Assembly: GCA_965263285.1 (NCBI GenBank) | Contig: CBDHHD010000004.1 | Location: 744,001 to 808,000, forward strand | Origin: JASGCP01 sp965263285 | GTDB lineage: Bacteria > Bacteroidota > Bacteroidia > Chitinophagales > Chitinophagaceae | DNA length: 64,000 nt | Direction: 5' to 3' | Shown: piece by piece, positions 62,310 to 64,000 of the stretch | Layout of the letters: each line of letters starts with the position of its first letter | Numbering within the stretch: the first letter of the stretch is position 1 | The notes under the pieces: generated by a model | The model's database searches: none | Seen by the model: only the letters and a program-made list of their open reading frames with translations | What the model was told of the DNA's origin: nothing | Translations under genes and position numbers: made by a program

Positions 62310-64000
62310 TTATGGCATCTTTTGCAAAGAAAAATAATAAGCCGAGTCATTTTGCACATACCAATCATTTACCTGTGTTGGGAGTAAATTTGTATTAATA
62401 ATCCTATTAGCTTCTATTTGGCTATTAACCGACAGGGTATCATGTAAATATTTTTCTACTATAGAAGCTGCAATAGGGCCTGCCCAAGTAACTCCAAATC
62501 CTGCATTCTCAACAATAACCGCCACTACAATTTGTGGATTCTCTTTAGGAGCAAATGCAACAAACCAAGAGTGATCTTTCCCATGTGGGTTTTGTGCTGT
62601 TCCTGTTTTAGCACAATACTCTATATCAGGCATTTTAATAGTTGACGCTGTACCGTATTTAGTTACATCATTCATTGCATTAATAATCACTTCAAATTCA
62701 TCCCTACTTAATTTCACAGGTGTATATTTTACATGATATTTATTTAAATATTTAACAGAATCATCTGCAGAAGCATTATCAATATAATTAATAAAGTGAG
62801 GTATATAATAATACCCTTGATTAGCTATCATGCTAATAGCATTTGCCATTTGTAAAGGTGTTACCGTCATCCTATCTTGTCCAATACCTAGGGTAACCAT
62901 ATTACAACTCTTCCATCTGCCAAAGCTTTTAAAATCTCTATTATATGTACTTGTGTCGGGTATATTCCCCATTTCTTCTCCTGGCAAATCAACACCTAAT
63001 TTAACACCTAATCCAAAAGAATTAAGATAATGTTTCCATGCAAGGTATCCATTAGCCGTGCTTCCCATGGCTGGATTATCAATTGTACGGCGGAAAGCAT
63101 CACAAAAATAGGAGTTACATGAGTTAGCTAATGCCAACCTAAAATTAGCTGCATGACCAGATATTGTATGCAAGCATTTAATCACATTTCCACAGGCTGT
63201 ATATTTTCCAAGACAAGGGTAACCTGTATTTACAGTAATCACTCCTTCATCCAATGCTACCAATCCACCCAATGGCTTAAATGTAGATCCTGGGGGATAT
63301 TGACCTTTGATAGCCCTATTTAATAAAGGTCGCCCTATATCTAAAAACAATTTACTGAAATTTTTTTTCCGATCATTCTTAGAGAGCAAGTTAGGATCAA
63401 AACTAGGAGCAGATGCCATTGCCAATATATCTCCATTACGAGGATCTAAAGCAACAATAGCCCCTATTTTATTATGTAATAACTGCTCCGCTAATTCTTG
63501 CAATTGGATATCAACCGTAATATGAATGTTCTTTCCTGCTTCAGATGGAACATCATCTTCCCCATTATCGTATTGACCTAAAATTCTATTCTTATTATCT
63601 CGCAAAAAATAAGCAACACCTTTCTGCCCTTTTAGAATAGACTCATAATATTCTTCCACACCATTTTTACCTATCCAATCACCTATTTGATAATTATAAT
63701 TATATCTTTTAATTTCACTACTATCTACTTCTCCTATATAGCCTAATATTTGTGCTCCTACATGATACGGATATTCTCTACTAGGTCGCTCTTGCAGTTG
63801 AAAAGCAGGATATTGAAAAATATTTTCCTCCGCAATAGCTAACAGATCTGGAGGTAATAACTCTTGAAATATAGATGAGTGGATACGACCATTTTTAAGC
63901 ACAATGCTATTAATGCGTTTAACAAACTCTTCTTTGGTTAAGCGTAGCAAATCACAAAAAGCAATCGTATCAAAGTCTTTTATTTGAGAAGGAATAACTA
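62310..64000 (-). CDS. mrdA: Penicillin-binding protein 2, 5' end outside the window
   Basis: Open frame without a stop to the window end; 563 codons visible, the N-terminal membrane anchor lies beyond 64000. The visible part begins VIPSQIKDFDTIAFCDLL and includes the dimerisation domain (RPSREYPYHVGAQILGYIG). The transpeptidase domain has PPGSTFKPLGG (SxxK), ANSCNSYFCD (SxN) and CAKTGTAQNPHG (KTG). It crosslinks peptidoglycan during elongation, usually with RodA. Confidence 0.94.
   Translation of the reverse strand, partial: VIPSQIKDFDTIAFCDLLRLTKEEFVKRINSIVLKNGRIHSSIFQELLPPDLLAIAEENIFQYPAFQLQERPSREYPYHVGAQILGYIGEVDSSEIKRYNYNYQIGDWIGKNGVEEYYESILKGQKGVAYFLRDNKNRILGQYDNGEDDVPSEAGKNIHITVDIQLQELAEQLLHNKIGAIVALDPRNGDILAMASAPSFDPNLLSKNDRKKNFSKLFLDIGRPLLNRAIKGQYPPGSTFKPLGGLVALDEGVITVNTGYPCLGKYTACGNVIKCLHTISGHAANFRLALANSCNSYFCDAFRRTIDNPAMGSTANGYLAWKHYLNSFGLGVKLGVDLPGEEMGNIPDTSTYNRDFKSFGRWKSCNMVTLGIGQDRMTVTPLQMANAISMIANQGYYYIPHFINYIDNASADDSVKYLNKYHVKYTPVKLSRDEFEVIINAMNDVTKYGTASTIKMPDIEYCAKTGTAQNPHGKDHSWFVAFAPKENPQIVVAVIVENAGFGVTWAGPIAASIVEKYLHDTLSVNSQIEANRIINTNLLPTQVNDWYVQNDSAYYFSLQKMP

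Overview
The window is AT-rich DNA from a member of the Bacteroidota, probably an aerobic Chitinophagales-like lineage. The evidence: a secreted SBBP-repeat protein of gliding/T9SS type, a DUF5686 carboxypeptidase-regulatory-like protein, an S46 dipeptidyl-peptidase, a 517-residue acyl-CoA mutase, heme A synthase, LPS genes (kdsA, lptB), and TAnnTTTG (-7) promoter motifs in front of many genes. The exact taxon cannot be fixed from the window. No rRNA, prophage, CRISPR array or transposase gene was found; there is one tRNA (Met).

The chromosomal genes are mostly housekeeping, in short operons. In order: partial SBBP-repeat protein; tRNA-Met; DUF47-PiT phosphate operon; pepT; asnS; ffh-mutY; DUF1223 protein; two beta-propeller proteins; an MFS transporter; rdgB; DUF5686 protein facing ctaA; a PuuD-like amidotransferase overlapping an iron alcohol dehydrogenase; kdsA, a glycosyltransferase and a TPM-domain protein; purA, a Lys-rich/acidic small protein and pabB; pdxH and an OmpA-like protein; purEK; greA-HIT; MarC and OsmC; a double-glycine-leader Cys-rich peptide; a long TPR protein; a LuxE-like protein; engB and pheS; an aldehyde dehydrogenase; a small TPR protein with an acyl-CoA mutase; lptB; oxyR; a Cys-Cys-rich exported peptide; an S46 peptidase; a toxin-antitoxin locus; cutC and glycosylasparaginase; DUF1573, yajC, coaE; and a partial PBP2.

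The outstanding feature is a dense family of non-coding, MITE-like repeats. About 20 full, chimeric or decayed copies fill nearly every intergenic region longer than about 300 bp, roughly one sixth of the window. They share a core of about 430 bp holding a 207-bp imperfect palindrome, and carry one of four kinds of end, called here A (GGCATAACTAAATTTAGTG), B (GGTATAACGACTTTTTTAG), C (GGCTACATCTTTTTTTGAGG) and D (GGCTAAATCCTTTTTTCAGG). Seven copies are bounded by perfect 8-bp target duplications (A: 14570, 46752, 51067, 57492; B: 38700, 56316; C: 31341), so A, B and C have each moved as a unit. Two B copies sit inside older copies with the target duplicated, and one A copy splits a RelE-family toxin gene whose reading frame is restored exactly when the element and one duplication are removed. 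The right end of B carries a promoter-like sequence pointing outward, directly upstream of the Cys-rich peptide gene. In the text, '+' copies read from the poly-pyrimidine hairpin CTTTCTTTTG..CAAAAGAAAG towards the palindrome.
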